The notes under the pieces: model-generated
Databases searched by the model: none
Told to the model about the DNA's origin: nothing
What the model saw: only the letters and a program-made list of their open reading frames with translations
Program-made: the position numbers and the translations under genes
Assembly (NCBI RefSeq): GCF_000224145.3
Contig: NW_004190423.2
Coordinates: 189,494-253,493 of the forward strand
DNA length: 64,000 nt
Reading direction: 5' to 3'
From: Ciona intestinalis
Lineage: Eukaryota > Chordata > Ascidiacea > Phlebobranchia > Cionidae
Shown here: one piece after another, positions 12,640-24,587 of the stretch
How positions within the stretch are numbered: the first letter of the stretch is position 1
Layout: every line of letters starts with the position of its first letter

Positions 12640-15600
12640 ATGGCCAATACAAGCATGTAAGTACTGTGGTTTATATCCTGGTGGGTGGGAACTTGAGTGA
12701 CTCAAATTTTATTGCTATACATTGTCAGATGTTTTTCAATTTCCAAATCATTGCTGCCGTAATCGAACGGACCAATTTAGGTTCTTGCTCTCATTATAGA
12801 ATGGCCAGGTTATATAACAAGTTAATACAATTTAATATACAAAGTGACTGTCAATGCAACCACACAGTAAAGCAGTAACATGTGGGGAAATCAGTTAACA
12901 TTAGAACCAATGGCTTATATATCAGTTTTTAAAAGGAGTGTTCAACTATCACTGTGCGTTTAAAGCATTTAACATCTATTAAGTAATGCAGTACTGTGGG
13001 GGAACATTGGACACCTTAAGCACGTAATATCCAAATATCCTGATCGTGTTTTAAACAAATAACAACGATCTATGGGAGTCGTGAGAATTCGGTTGACTAA
13101 TTCTTTGCATGTTATTTTTCCAACTGCAAAATGGGACAAGAAAATTAATTTAAAAAAGTGTCCCATCTCCCCCCACCCTNNNNNNNNNNNNNNNNNNNNN
13201 NNNNNNNNNNNNNNNNNNNNNNNNNNNNNAAGGACACACGCCCACAATGGTAGCAGCATCGAGCCTTCAACCCATTACCTCTGGGTTACAGGCAGGCGCG
13301 CTAACCACTATACCACGGCGCCGGACAAAGTAATCATTATTAAAACCACTACAGGTGAAAGCTGGTGGCAAGGCATCCAAGTGTGGGGTGGTAGAAGGTT
13401 ATTGGATTGAGAAAGTGAATGGGGAAGATTTCACCAACCTTGGACATCATGAAGCACAGAATAAAATCAAAAGTGCGGGAGCTACACTTGTTATGGAGCT
13501 ATGGTAGGATATGTGTATTGTGTTATATGTGGCTGTGTGGTTATTATGGACGCTGCTACCATTGTGGGCGTATGTCCTTGATCAAGACACTTAACGGCAA
13601 TTGCTCCAACCCAGTGGTCACTAATGGGATGTCTAAATTATCAGCCATACATAAAAAATGAAAAAATCTCCCCCCAAAAAAAGAATAATCACCCACAAAG
13701 TTACATACGTGGTAACTCGTAAGCAGGCACGAGGTGTATGAAACAGAACACCTGTGTCAGATGTCTTAAACTGTGTTGAATCCATTAATAATTAACACCA
13801 AAAAAACATGAAAAACTTGCTTTATCCTTGCGTAGACTTTGTGGGTGATTGTTTTAAAATCTGCATTGCTGTTTTCATAAAGATAAGTAGAAAATATGTT
13901 AGTTTTAAACTATGTTTAATTCATTAATTTTAATGTCAAAAACTTGAGAAACCAATAAAACAGTAGCCATTGTTTGTCATTAATTGCATATTTTATGCTT
14001 AAATTGTTCCATTCATCTCACTTATAAATCACAATGGTCTTTATTTGGTTATAAACAGGAACCTATTGTTGGTTACTTCCCCTATTAGGAAACACATGCT
14101 TCTATGATGTCATAGACCTGACTTCCGCAAAACATGATTGTGCTATTTACTTAGAAATTTGAACAAACGCATCATAACGTGTTCTGTTACGTGATTGTTT
14201 AATCATAATGAATAATAAAATAGTGATTGGCACGTTGTCAAATGAAACTTAAACTGTAAAAGTTGCCCAAAAACAAATTTTTATTATGGATTTTTGCAAA
14301 AAAAAGTTCCTTTTTTAAATTTTTTTTTCACCGAATAAAAATATCAAAATTGCAAATTTTTTAGGTTTAGCTAAAAATTGTTTTTTTTTAAGCAAACCGA
14401 AATCAAAACCCCCGCCCCAGCCAACTGTTACATCACTACCAACTAACAATCAAACGTGAGTATTTGATGAATGGGTGTTTGATGACCTCATAAAGTTGTT
14501 TGTTGACCAGCAATAAACATTGTGACAAATATAAATGTTTGGTGATACTATAACACATGGCTCACAAATTCTTATTAGGGTTTAAATCGGTAGACAATGT
14601 CCAAAGAGCCAATTAAGTTAGTTGGTACCTATTTCTTATATTTATACATAGTTACATTTAGATTACAAAAAACCCTTTGGGTCTAAATTGGGATAAAATA
14701 AAGTTTACGGCAAATTTGGTAATATAAACAAGTTTAAATACTTACTTGGTGTTCTATGTGGCTGAGGTCAAGAACCTGGGATTCAACACTCAGTTAAAGC
14801 TATTAATAACGTATCTGCAATGATAAATTTCGGTAGTAAATATTATTTCTATGTTATTTATGATATTTCTATGTTATTTATGATATTTTCATGTTGTTTA
14901 TGATATTTCTGTTTTTTTTTATAATATTTTCATGGTATTTAGAATTTTTTATGCAATTTATGATATTTTTATGTTACTTATAGTATTTCTAATTATATTA
15001 ATGTTATTTCTATGCCACAGAAAAGCGACACCCCAAGTAACTTACCAGCCTGGTGAACATAGATACAACAAATATTCCGCGGAATCTGATTGGCAGAAAT
15101 CTCACCAATCACAATCACCAGCGATGCAGAAAGCGTATCATAAATCTGTGAAAGGTATTTAGTTCATTAATTATTAAATAAATGAAGATAAATCCGTTAA
15201 AGGTGATTATATTAATTAGTTAATTATTATATATACTGTACTGTTGTTGCCTGGTGGGTTTGGCAGCCCCCTGTTATCTAATAAAGGTAGTTGGTTTATT
15301 GATTATTGAATAAATGATTAATTAATTAGTATGTTAGATTTTGTTAGTCGAGTTAATTAATTAATTAATAGTTAATAAATTTTTAATAAATGTGTAAACC
15401 CTTTGTTACATTTACATAGCATGTTGTACTTTATTTAAAACAACTTTTTGATATATTTTGTACATGACCACACCAACGTTTTAACGTGTAAATGTTACTG
15501 CAATTTAACAATGTCACCGCAGATTTCAGTTAAACATTAAAAACATAACATTCACTCATAATGTTGACATGTATTAAAACATAATGTGATGTGACCCACA

Positions 15601-18600
15601 CATAATGTTCATATATTAATATTATATCCCATTTAGCCCCCCTGCTGACTGAGGCACCTGCGTTCACAATTACCCCTGAGATAAAGGAGCTTATTTTGGA
15701 AGATGAGAAAACCACTGAGTCAGGTTTAAAAGCTAGTGAAGTTAAAACTTGGCAAAGTCAGAATGGAAGGTATGATGTCATAATGTAAAGTGTGATGTCA
15801 TAATGTGAACTGTAAACAAAACAATAACCTTAAATTGGTTGTATCACTTTTCACTAGTTGATATATCAGTTAAGTTGTATGTTTTATTTTAAACATTTAC
15901 CGGAATTGCTATTTACATTTTTTAGCTATATTCCACTGACACTTGTATCTTAGCAGCTAGTTTTACAAAGTGTCAACAAAACAATAACCTTGAATTGGTT
16001 GCACCACTTTTCACAGGTGTTTATATTTAAGTTGTATTTGACCGACACTTCACTATTTTAACATAGTTTTCCAAATGTTCAAAACGCCACTAGCACAAAC
16101 AGTCACATACTACACATATGTTGTACCTCATACCACATACTTGTTACTCATTATTCATCCATTTTCCCATGCTTTAAAGCAATAACAATCAAAACATGTA
16201 AATGGCTCTATGAGGTCATAAAGCCCTTTATCAATTGTTCTGGAATGAAAACAATGTCATTGTTTTGTAACAATGACATTCCATTGCTGTGTAATAATGC
16301 CACTTGAATTCCACAATAGCAGTAGGAACACTTAAATGTTTAAATCATGTTCTGGGTATTACTATTTTTGTCCATGTTTCATCTTATGTTTCCCAATATT
16401 AATCATTATTACGCAACAATTAGGTGATTTCATCGGATATTGTTGAATATTTATGTGGGTGTTGGAACATATTTATACATTATGAGTGAAAGTGGTGCAA
16501 CTAATTTATGCTAAAATGTCGGTCAAATAATTTAAATTACGTAAACACCTGTAAAAAGTGGTGCAACTAATTCAAGGTTATTGTTTTGTTGACACTTCGT
16601 AAAACTAACTGTCAAAAAATAACTTAACTTATATATAATGAAATAGTTTTTCTGGTAAAAATATGAATTAAAAATACAAAGTAATTTATATCAACATTTG
16701 TAAGGAGTGGTGCAACAAATTCAAGGGTTTAAAAAATTTAAGTTTTAACCCACAGTATTTATAAGACACAGTATTATTAACCAAAGTATTTTTCCTATCC
16801 ACAGTACGACCCCTACCCCATCCCCGGTCCCACCCCCAGTGCCCAGTAATGGCAACCATAGTAGAGCTGCTGCAAACATTGGAAAGTTTATAAAAGGACC
16901 TGGAGCCAATAGTTATGGCGAACCTGATTTCACTAAGGTGGGTGTGGTGTGGTATCTGTTGTGCGGTGTGGTATCTGTTTTGTGGTGTGGTATCTGTTTT
17001 GTGGTATGGCCTGGTGCCGTGGGGTGTGGTTGTGGGAAGTAGCAGGAGGTCCTACAGTGGGGCATGTCATTGGAGCTGGGATATAGGCCAGAGTCAGCCA
17101 ATTACCCTGACACTTATGGTTCAAGAACCTATTACTGACCACTGGGTTGAAGCAATGTCATTCAAGTGTCTTCCCTAAAGGTATAAAAACAAACACCTAA
17201 TAAATTAAAACAACACAGAGAAAGGAAATAACCAACAAAACTACATTCATTCAAGTCACTAATATACGTAGTCACGCAACTTAAAACATTATAAACATTT
17301 AATATTCGATGAAACCCACGCACACAAATGACTTATGAAACGCATATGTCATTGAGTAATGCAAACTAGCCAGGTTTCCTGTTAAATTCATCGGAAGTTA
17401 TCAAAATGCTTTTCAATTTAAACTCTGCATTGAATTGAATTGCATTGCTTACTGCAGACTATTTACTGGAGTATGCATGAATTAATATATTAAGTACGTA
17501 ATATTACAGGGGTGTAAAAAAGTTGATCCCTGCATTCATTACATAGTTGTTTTTTATTGAAGTGTACATAAAAAATATGTACATAATATTACAAGGTTGT
17601 AAAATGCTTTTCAATTTAATCTCTGCATTCATTGCATAGCGTGCTGCACTGTATAATTCTACACAAGCCTATTGATGTTGTAGGTACATCATATTCGGGG
17701 TCGTATTAGTGTTAATTCTATTTCTCCACCATACACAAATAAGAGACTGATAATGTTAGGTATTGGTCAAATATATCTTTGGTGCACCATTAGTTGGTAC
17801 TCTACTTCCGCTTGCTGAATTGCTGCAAACTTTTGTTTGCTGCATATTAGTAGCATTTGGTTTAATAGCATGTGTCGTGTTGTGATAGAATTACATTGAA
17901 TATAAGTAACTTATTAACCATCATCCCAGTACACCACATATGCTATTTAATGTACATTGATGCAATGATATATATTGTCCATTGTAAGTTACGCCCATAA
18001 AGTAAATACATGAGATACCAATGGTCACAAACATAGGCGTAACATTGGGGTTGCCTGGGGTGTCATGTCACCCCAACTTTGAAACATGGGTGACTTCATA
18101 GGTTTTAGCACGGCAGTTAAAAATATAAGCAAGGCCAAGCATTACAAAAGGCCAGAGGCACTTATTTACAATTAACCTTATCAGACCACCTAAATAATTC
18201 TTAGAATTCTATGCAAACAAAGTTGATTATGGAGATGTACAATTATATTAATATGTACAAGCATAACAACCTAATATTTCCTTTTTCCGGTCTTAAAATA
18301 GTGTAAAAAATGTAACAAACACAAAAGTATAAACATAAACAAAGATTGTAAAAGTTACATATGACATGCCCCGCTGTTAGTTTTAATTATTATGCATTTA
18401 AGGTAACAAGGTAACAAAAAGGCCCTAAACCCTATAAATATAAATAGTACAATATCAGATAAGATGAAATAAAATATATATATGCATCATTAAGCATCAA
18501 TATATATGGCTGTATCATATGTAACTATATTATATTCCACATTCAATCATTTAAATGAATTCCCACCCACAAGAAACTATTAATATCTCATCTGATATGT

Positions 18601-21600
18601 ACGATACTATTTATAAAGTTTATTAGGTTTATATACAATATATTTTAAATAGTATCACACACACTATCTCCATTAAGTTAGGTCAAGTCACTAAAGATTG
18701 AATATTATTTGTTGGTTTAGCAATACTGACATGAAAGAGACTAAAACAACATAATTATCTTGGCAGACATTCAAATATGTTTGCTTAAATAACAAGTTAT
18801 TGGGTATACCGTTAGATCAAAATAATTGGATAAATTGAATTGGTCTATTATAATAAAGTCATGTTATTTTTAATAGGATAGATGGTATTCTAGATGTTTT
18901 CTTTTAATCAGGGCGTTTGGTAGTTATGAAGCATTGATAATGAACATAGTTTTAGGTTTAAAAGATGTACGTAACATAATGTTGAAACTTTGGTATAAAA
19001 AATTATGATTTCTATACAATAGGAGCCAATATAAAATTTACAATATGCCTAGCAACAATAAACAGGTTGTTAAGGGTCCATACATTACAGCAGAAACATT
19101 GTAAGGTGAAGGTTTAAACTATAATAATCAAACATGGAAAACCCCAGGGAAACTTAGGTTGTGTAGCAGCAGTGAGCCTTGAACCCTCCACCTCTAATAT
19201 TAAACCTACATTACACCCACTACAAGCCATATAGGTAGCAGCAGTAAGCCTTGAACCTTCCGCCTCTAACATTAAACCTACATTACACCCACTACAAGCC
19301 ATATATGTAGCAGCAGTGAGCCTTGAACCTTGCACCTCTAACATTACACCTACATTGCAGCCCCTACAAGACATCTCTGCACCCCTTGGTGAACCAGCAG
19401 TGTTAGAAGTACGCATTGCACCCATACTACCAACCCCTTCTGTACATTGGTATCATAATAATAAACCAGCACGAGAATCAAAGGAAAAAGATATCAGGTT
19501 TTTATGTAATGGTAAGTGGCCTATATGCTGTTTTGCGTATACCTTTAAACAAAGGGTGACATTGTTGGAATTATGTATTAAACATGTTTTTATGGATTTT
19601 GGAAAAAACTTGGCGGGTGACATTGTAAAAATGCAGTTAGATAGTTGCCAAACATAGGGAACCTCATTGATTAATGTGGTGAATGCAATATACTTCGCTC
19701 TGCTTGTTTGTATGGACACCTAACAGCAGGGTAAAATCTGGGGTGACATTGTAGTTGTCAAACATAGGGAACCTCATTGATTAATGTGGTGAATGCAATA
19801 TACTTTAGCTCTGCTTGTTTGTATAAAATAATTTGCTCTTTGCTGAGTAACAACACTGAGCCTTGAACCAGGGACCTTGTAGTAACTTAATTACATTATT
19901 ATTTACACACCTGTTATACATAGGGCCAGTCCATACTTTAGTATTGGGGGAACTATCGAACGAAACACTTGGGATGTATACTTGCACCATTATGAACAAA
20001 CATGGAACAAAATCTTCACGTTGTAATGTCACTGTTAAGAATGATGGACAGAAAATTCAGGTGGGTTGTTTTGTAATATATATGTATTATTACACTTTAC
20101 AAATATATTTTGGGTGATAAGCAAACTGTGGTCTAAGCCCCAGGTCCCATGGCGTGCCTCACTGTAGGACCTCACCCATATAGAATAGAATGTGCATATA
20201 CAATGTTGGGGTAATGGGCCAACTCTGGTCTAAATCCCAGGTCCCATGGCATGCCTCACTGTAGGACCTCACCCATATAGAATAGAATATGCTTATACAA
20301 TGTTGGGGTAATTGGCAACTCTGGTTTAAACCCCAGGTCCCATGGCATGCCTCACTGTAGGACCTCACCTATATACAATAGAATATGCATACACAATGTT
20401 GGGGTAATATTTACAACACCATCACTAACTTGCAACCTGTTATCCCCAGAACCGCAAGCCTACAGTCTACATCCCCCCCAACCAAACACAAGCCCCTAAA
20501 CAAGACAGCAAGCGTGTAATACCAAGCACTTCCCTTGGTTTATATTCATCAAGGAATGTACAAGAGTCGTATGATGGGCAAGTCAACAGGCCACAACAAA
20601 GGTGAGAATGCAACTTTACTTATATAAAGACCAGTTTTGTTTTTTGTTGATATTTTAAATACAGGCCTAATGTTTGGGATGTAAGGTGCCTTGAATGAAT
20701 GAATGAGTAAATGAATGTAACTCACTTAACACAGGTGTGCGCCTCGTGCCAGTTATCATGTATGTTACTTTGTGGGTCATTATTTGGGTGACACTGACAT
20801 CATATTTTATATAATGTTGAAGTAATTGCACAGTGGTTTGCATGCCTGCCTCTAGCTCAGAGATTAAGGATTCCTTGCTAGCCTATCATTGTGGGCGTAT
20901 GTGTCCATGGGCAAGATACCTAAGGGCAATTACTCCAACCCAGTGGTTACCAATGGGTTGTCTATATTATCAGCCATAGATAAAAAAACAATCACTCACA
21001 AAGTTACACACATGGTAACTTGTAAACGGGCACGAGGTGTATGAAACAGAACATCCGTGTTATAACGACTGTCATTGCGAGGATAAATAAGTTATATTTT
21101 ATCGTTCATTTAACTACCGCTAGTTGGCGATACGGAGTCAAAATTACGTCAAACGCCACATCTGTAACGAAGTAAAGGCCGTTCGCAAAATAGCCGAAAT
21201 AAAACAGTTTTTAGTTTATAAATAATATCTCAATTATTACGTTTTTAATACGCTAATACCTTTCAATACATAATATTCACAATCGAATACAGCAGCAAAA
21301 TCACAGTCGTTAAAACACGCGGGGGGTAAAAACAACTTTAGCAAAACCATCAAATTAAACCGTGGCTGTTAAACCTAACATACACACACCATTAATCGCA
21401 TATACATGTACAGTGTATGTATTACACGTATAAAAACAACCTAAAACGCCCTTACCGGTTAAATAGTGATAACCGTTTGAAGTTGTATAATACACACTGT
21501 ATTTAAGATAAGTCACGTATGGTATGCCTAACGTGTGTACAGTTATGTGGGAATTCATAACGATATAACATCAATAACATTCTTTAGGGGGTGTATGTTA

Positions 21601-24587
21601 CATACGTGTTGATGTGACGTACATTCTACGTCATAATTTATCAAGATAAATGATGTCATTCAATAATAAATAAAAATTATTCGCGTGGTTTACATTTTAT
21701 GAAACAAAGGGGTTTTATGACGACACAGAGTTAAAATGCTTTTCATGTAATGTAGTTGTTACGTCACATATGTGTTTGTTTTGTCATGTTCCAACCCTAT
21801 AATCTGCGTGTGGTCTGTAAGCCCATAAAGATCATAGGAATATATAGATGATATCTATGAATGAGATTACTGTGCTAAACAAATCCAGGTAATATCTAAA
21901 AGTTACATCACCCAAAAGTGTTTTTGTTATAAGTAAAAAAGCGTCACGTTTGGGGATTTTTCACAAACCTGGGGACTGGGGTATCAATGAATGTAACTTA
22001 TTTATTCTCGCATGCTGGCAGGACAACAACGCTTACAAGTTACCACATATAAAACTTGGGCAGTGGGGTGACATTTGATTGTTAAATACGCAATTACACT
22101 TATAAATTTGTTTAAAGAGGTTAAAAAGCACAACGGAGATATTTAATATGCACGTTTATGCTGTACCTCTACAAATATACCTCATGCTCGTTGTAGAGCT
22201 GCTTAAACAGTTTAAAAGTAACCGAAAAAATATTTTAAATCGGCACCCCGACCAAGTTTAATCGAACACGTATATTCTACTGCTAAAATTACACACACGT
22301 TAATACGTAGAGGATACGCGGTAAAAATACTTTTTTCTTGGTCTATGATAAAAAACGTTGTTATAATGAGTGTCTATATATTGCATAACACGCAATAGTA
22401 TTCAGATATTGCCCAAAATAGTTATTTCAACTCTCCCTATTACGAATATGCGATAAAAATACCCGATGTTCTATTTATTATAAGTGTAGTGCGAATTTCG
22501 ATTAAAACGGTGCAGTTTAAGTAGGAACGTGCGTTAAAATATCGACGTTTAAAATATATATTCGTTGGTAAACACGTGTGTAATATGTTTGTGTGTATAG
22601 ATAGATAGGAAAAGTGGGACACCTTTTCATTTTTGTATTTTCTCGTCTCATTCTGTAGTAAACAAGGAACATTCAAAGAATCATAAAACCGTATCCTCAC
22701 GATTCCCATAGATCGTTGTTAATTGTTTAAAACACGATCAACATATTTGAATATAATGTGCTGAAGGCCATCTTTCCCCACACACTTGACTTCTATATAT
22801 AGACCCCTCATAACATTCGTATTTCCGCATACCGCCAGCGGTGTAAGTAACCAAAATAATACCCTGGCATAGATATCATAATAATACGATTAAGATTTCC
22901 ATGGTTTGCATTAAAAAGTTCACAAAGGTCATAATGACGTAAAAATAGATCCTTTAACGCGATATCGCGTTAAATATTCATCCGCGCCACTTCCGGTCGG
23001 AAAGTTTCATGAATTATAGAATACGAGATTATTTCGTCCATTATGACGTAACAGTGGATTGTAATCTAGAACTTCAAACATTGTTGATCACGTGACGTCA
23101 CAGGGGGTATTATGAGTTCAAAATGGTTCGTTGTTACGTCACAATAACAGCTAATTTAAATATTGCGAACTCAGATAACCCAAGAGTTTAAAACGCATAT
23201 GGGGCAATAAATCTTTTTGAATAAACTTATTTATCCTCGCGTGGCGGGGCATGACAGTCATTATAACACGGGTGTTCTGTTTCATATACCTCGTGCCCGC
23301 TTACAAGTTACCACGTATGTAACTTATTTATCCTCGCATGGCGGGGCAACGACAGTCGTTATAACACGGGTGTTCTGTTTCATATACCTCGTGCCCGCTT
23401 ACAAGTTACCACGTATGTAACTTATTTATCCCCGCGTGGCGGGGCATGACAGTCATTATAACACGGGTGTTCTGTTTCATATACCTCGTGCACGCTTACA
23501 AGTTACCATGTATGTAACTTATTTATCCTCGCATGGCGGACTATAACAGTTCATTCACCTCGTACCTGTATAATTTAGTTTTAATGAAATATAGCACATA
23601 AAACACAGCATATAATTTAGGCCACTAACAGATTTCTAAACCGTATAATCCCCGTGTGTTCGTACTCTACACCATACATAGGTTGTATTTGACCGATTTA
23701 TCACTAAACAAACCCCCTTTCATTTATCATAATGGTAAAGTGCCGGGGTGGAGTAGTAAAAGCTGTTCTTTATCTCACAAGTGTTGTAATAAGCCACTTC
23801 AAAGCGCTAAGCCGTGTATTGTTTACGTAACAGAACCTTCTGTTTGTTTACGAGACATGCGCTTATAACGCGAGTGGAGGGAACAGCTGTTTAAGATTGT
23901 GACGTCATAATAAACTTGGGCGCGTTCCGACTTGTGACGTGACATTTGTGTTTATGACGTTCTGACCTTAGTAATAATAATGGATGGTTTATATTTGGGT
24001 TAAAATAACTTGTACTGTGTTTGTATGCGGTGGTTTAAGGTGTTGTCAGGAACTGAGACCTTTGTTAAAATTGCTATGTCTATGTTTATCTAAATATAAT
24101 CTTTCGAATATGGTGGCAAGAAGGTATGATGTCACGTTTCATATATATGTAACTTATTTATCCTCACATAGCGGGGAAACGACAGTCGTTATAACACGGG
24201 TGTTCTGTTTCATACACCTAATGCCTGCTTACAAGTTGCCATGTATGTAACTTATTTATCCTCGCATGGCGGGGCAACGACAGTAGTTAAAACACGGTTT
24301 TTCTGTTTCATACACCTCGTGCCCGTTTACGAATCACAACGTATATAACTTTATGGGTGATTATTTTCTGTATGACTAAGAATTTCTACTTTTTACTCTT
24401 TCCTACTTTAACAAATGCACTTATACCGTTTTCTTATCCACCATTACATCACAGGAAAAACAGCGAGGAATCCGAAGTAATGCGCGCACTACGGGAAGAG
24501 GACGATGACGTCACCAAACAGACACGTCAGACCCGAGCTATAAAATATCTAGAACAGACATTGCTTCCAGAATCCGATGATCTGTGA
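12640..24587 (+). CDS. Ig (I-set) protein with ZASP-like motif and ALP/Enigma-type C terminus
   Basis: Eight exons with fully consistent phases: 12640-12656, 15021-15154, 15637-15769, 16805-16937, 19361-19511, 19924-20060, 20450-20601, 24455-24587; 990 nt, 329 aa. The start MANTSI joins KATPQVTYQPGEHRYNKYSA. A proline-rich linker (STTPTPSPVPPPVPS) lies near residue 100. An Ig-like fold follows (about residues 140-230) with VHWYHNNKPA as the Trp strand and LGMYTCTIMNKHGTKS as the Y-x-C strand; the usual first Cys is replaced (VLEVRIAP). The next exon has PSTSLGLYSSRNVQESYDG, like the ZM motif of ZASP/ALP proteins. The C terminus (ESEVMRALREEDDDVTKQ, then AIKYLEQTLL) resembles the segment before the LIM domain in PDLIM proteins. 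No PDZ or LIM domain is present. An actin/Z-disc-linked scaffold role is inference. Confidence 0.8.
12990..13179. mobile_element. Palindromic MITE family A, truncated by a gap
   Basis: Begins AGTACTGTGGGGGAACATTG and contains GATCGTGTTTTAAAC, CGATCTATGGGAGTCGTGAG and CCCATCTCCCCCCACCCT. The right flank runs into an assembly gap in intron 1 of the Ig-domain gene. Confidence 0.75.
13180..13229. other. Assembly gap of 50 N
   Basis: Fifty N between a MITE and a SINE head; the gap probably reflects a repeat that could not be assembled. Confidence 0.95.
13230..13330 (-). mobile_element. SINE head with tRNA-like A and B boxes
   Basis: On the reverse strand the segment reads GGCGCCGTGGTATAGTGGTT, AGCGCGCCTGCC, then CCAGAGGTAATGGGTTGAAG and GCTCGATGCTGC. 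This is a tRNA-like 5' region with a pol III A-box-like TAGTGGTTAGCGC and a diverged B box, the best-preserved head in the window. Confidence 0.7.
13545..13750 (+). mobile_element. SINE body and tail
   Basis: Contains CCATTGTGGGCGTATGTCC, CTTAACGGCAATTGCTCC, CCAGTGGTCACTAATGGGAT, CACAAAGTTACATACGTGGT and GCACGAGGTGTATGAAACAG, in the order seen in longer copies, giving the consensus body and tail of the family. Confidence 0.7.
14836..15010 (+). repeat. AT-rich tandem repeat upstream of exon 2
   Basis: Degenerate tandem copies of about 25 bp built on TATTTCTATGTTATTTATGA, running to within about 10 bp of the exon 2 acceptor of the Ig-domain gene. The T-rich strand supplies its polypyrimidine tract. 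Confidence 0.7.
15957..16609. mobile_element. Foldback element of about 650 bp
   Basis: Left arm 15957-16031 (TAGTTTTACAAAGTGTCAAC, then AATAACCTTGAATTGGTTGC) is matched by the inverted right arm 16541-16609 (CAACTAATTCAAGGTTATTG, then GACACTTCGTAAAACTA). Arms are about 70 bp with few mismatches; the AT-rich interior has no long frame. Diverged single arms occur near 15815, 16700 and 49530. It lies in intron 3 of the Ig-domain gene. Confidence 0.7.
16938..17015 (+). repeat. Tandem GGTGTGGTATCTGTTTTGT repeat at a splice donor
   Basis: Three to four copies of about 22 bp begin at the donor of exon 4 (GTGGGTGTGG), so the 5' splice site is part of the G/T-rich tandem array. Confidence 0.75.
17036..17185. 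repeat. Composite of a family-B unit and a SINE fragment
   Basis: GGAGGTCCTACAGTGGGGCA and GATATAGGCCAGAGT belong to the 97-bp family; the following TACTGACCACTGGGTTGAAG belongs to the SINE body. Confidence 0.6.
19163..19378 (+). repeat. Exact 72-bp tandem repeat running into exon 5
   Basis: GTAGCAGCAGT starts at 19163, 19235 and 19307, a period of exactly 72 bp. The third unit runs across the exon 5 acceptor: its CATTGCAGCCCCTACAAGAC corresponds to CATTACACCCACTACAAGCC in the first two, which lack the AG. The first codons of exon 5 are therefore part of the repeat. Confidence 0.9.
19640..19830 (+). repeat. 110-bp tandem duplication in intron 5
   Basis: AACATAGGGAACCTCATTGA occurs at 19651 and again at 19761, and similarity continues for about 70 bp through GAATGCAATATACTT and CTCTGCTTGTTTGTA. 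Confidence 0.85.
20110..20410 (+). repeat. Family-B array, three copies
   Basis: Three head-to-tail copies of the 97-bp unit in intron 6 of the Ig-domain gene, same orientation as the array at 1930-2760 and ending 40 bp before exon 7. Confidence 0.85.
20720..21095 (+). mobile_element. tRNA-derived SINE, nearly complete
   Basis: A tail fragment (20720-20790) is followed by a longer copy: tRNA-like TTTGCATGCCTGCCTCTAGC, CATTGTGGGCGTATGTGTCC, CCAACCCAGTGGTTACCAAT, GGGCACGAGGTGTATGAAAC and TTGCGAGGATAAATAAGTTA. Confidence 0.65.
22606..22790. mobile_element. Palindromic MITE family A
   Basis: Contains AAAAGTGGGACACCTTTTCA, GTAAACAAGGAACATTCAAA, AATTGTTTAAAACACGATCA and CATCTTTCCCCACACAC. It lies in intron 7 of the Ig-domain gene. 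Confidence 0.75.
23215..23550 (+). repeat. SINE tail amplified as a 97-bp tandem array
   Basis: AACTTATTTATCC starts near 23224, 23321, 23419 and 23516. Each unit holds TGGCGGGGCA, ACAGTCRTTATAACACGGGT, CTGTTTCATATACCTCGTGC and TTACAAGTTACCACGTATG. Only the SINE 3' module is repeated, without the tRNA-like head. Confidence 0.85.
24145..24362 (+). repeat. Second tandem array of the SINE tail, two copies
   Basis: Two more 97-bp tail units in the same intron, with CACACCTAATGCCTGCTTAC and TACACCTCGTGCCCGTTTAC marking each copy. Confidence 0.8.

Noticed and set aside
22440..22709. 89-codon minus-strand frame
   Set aside because: Half of it lies inside a palindromic MITE; there is no other support.
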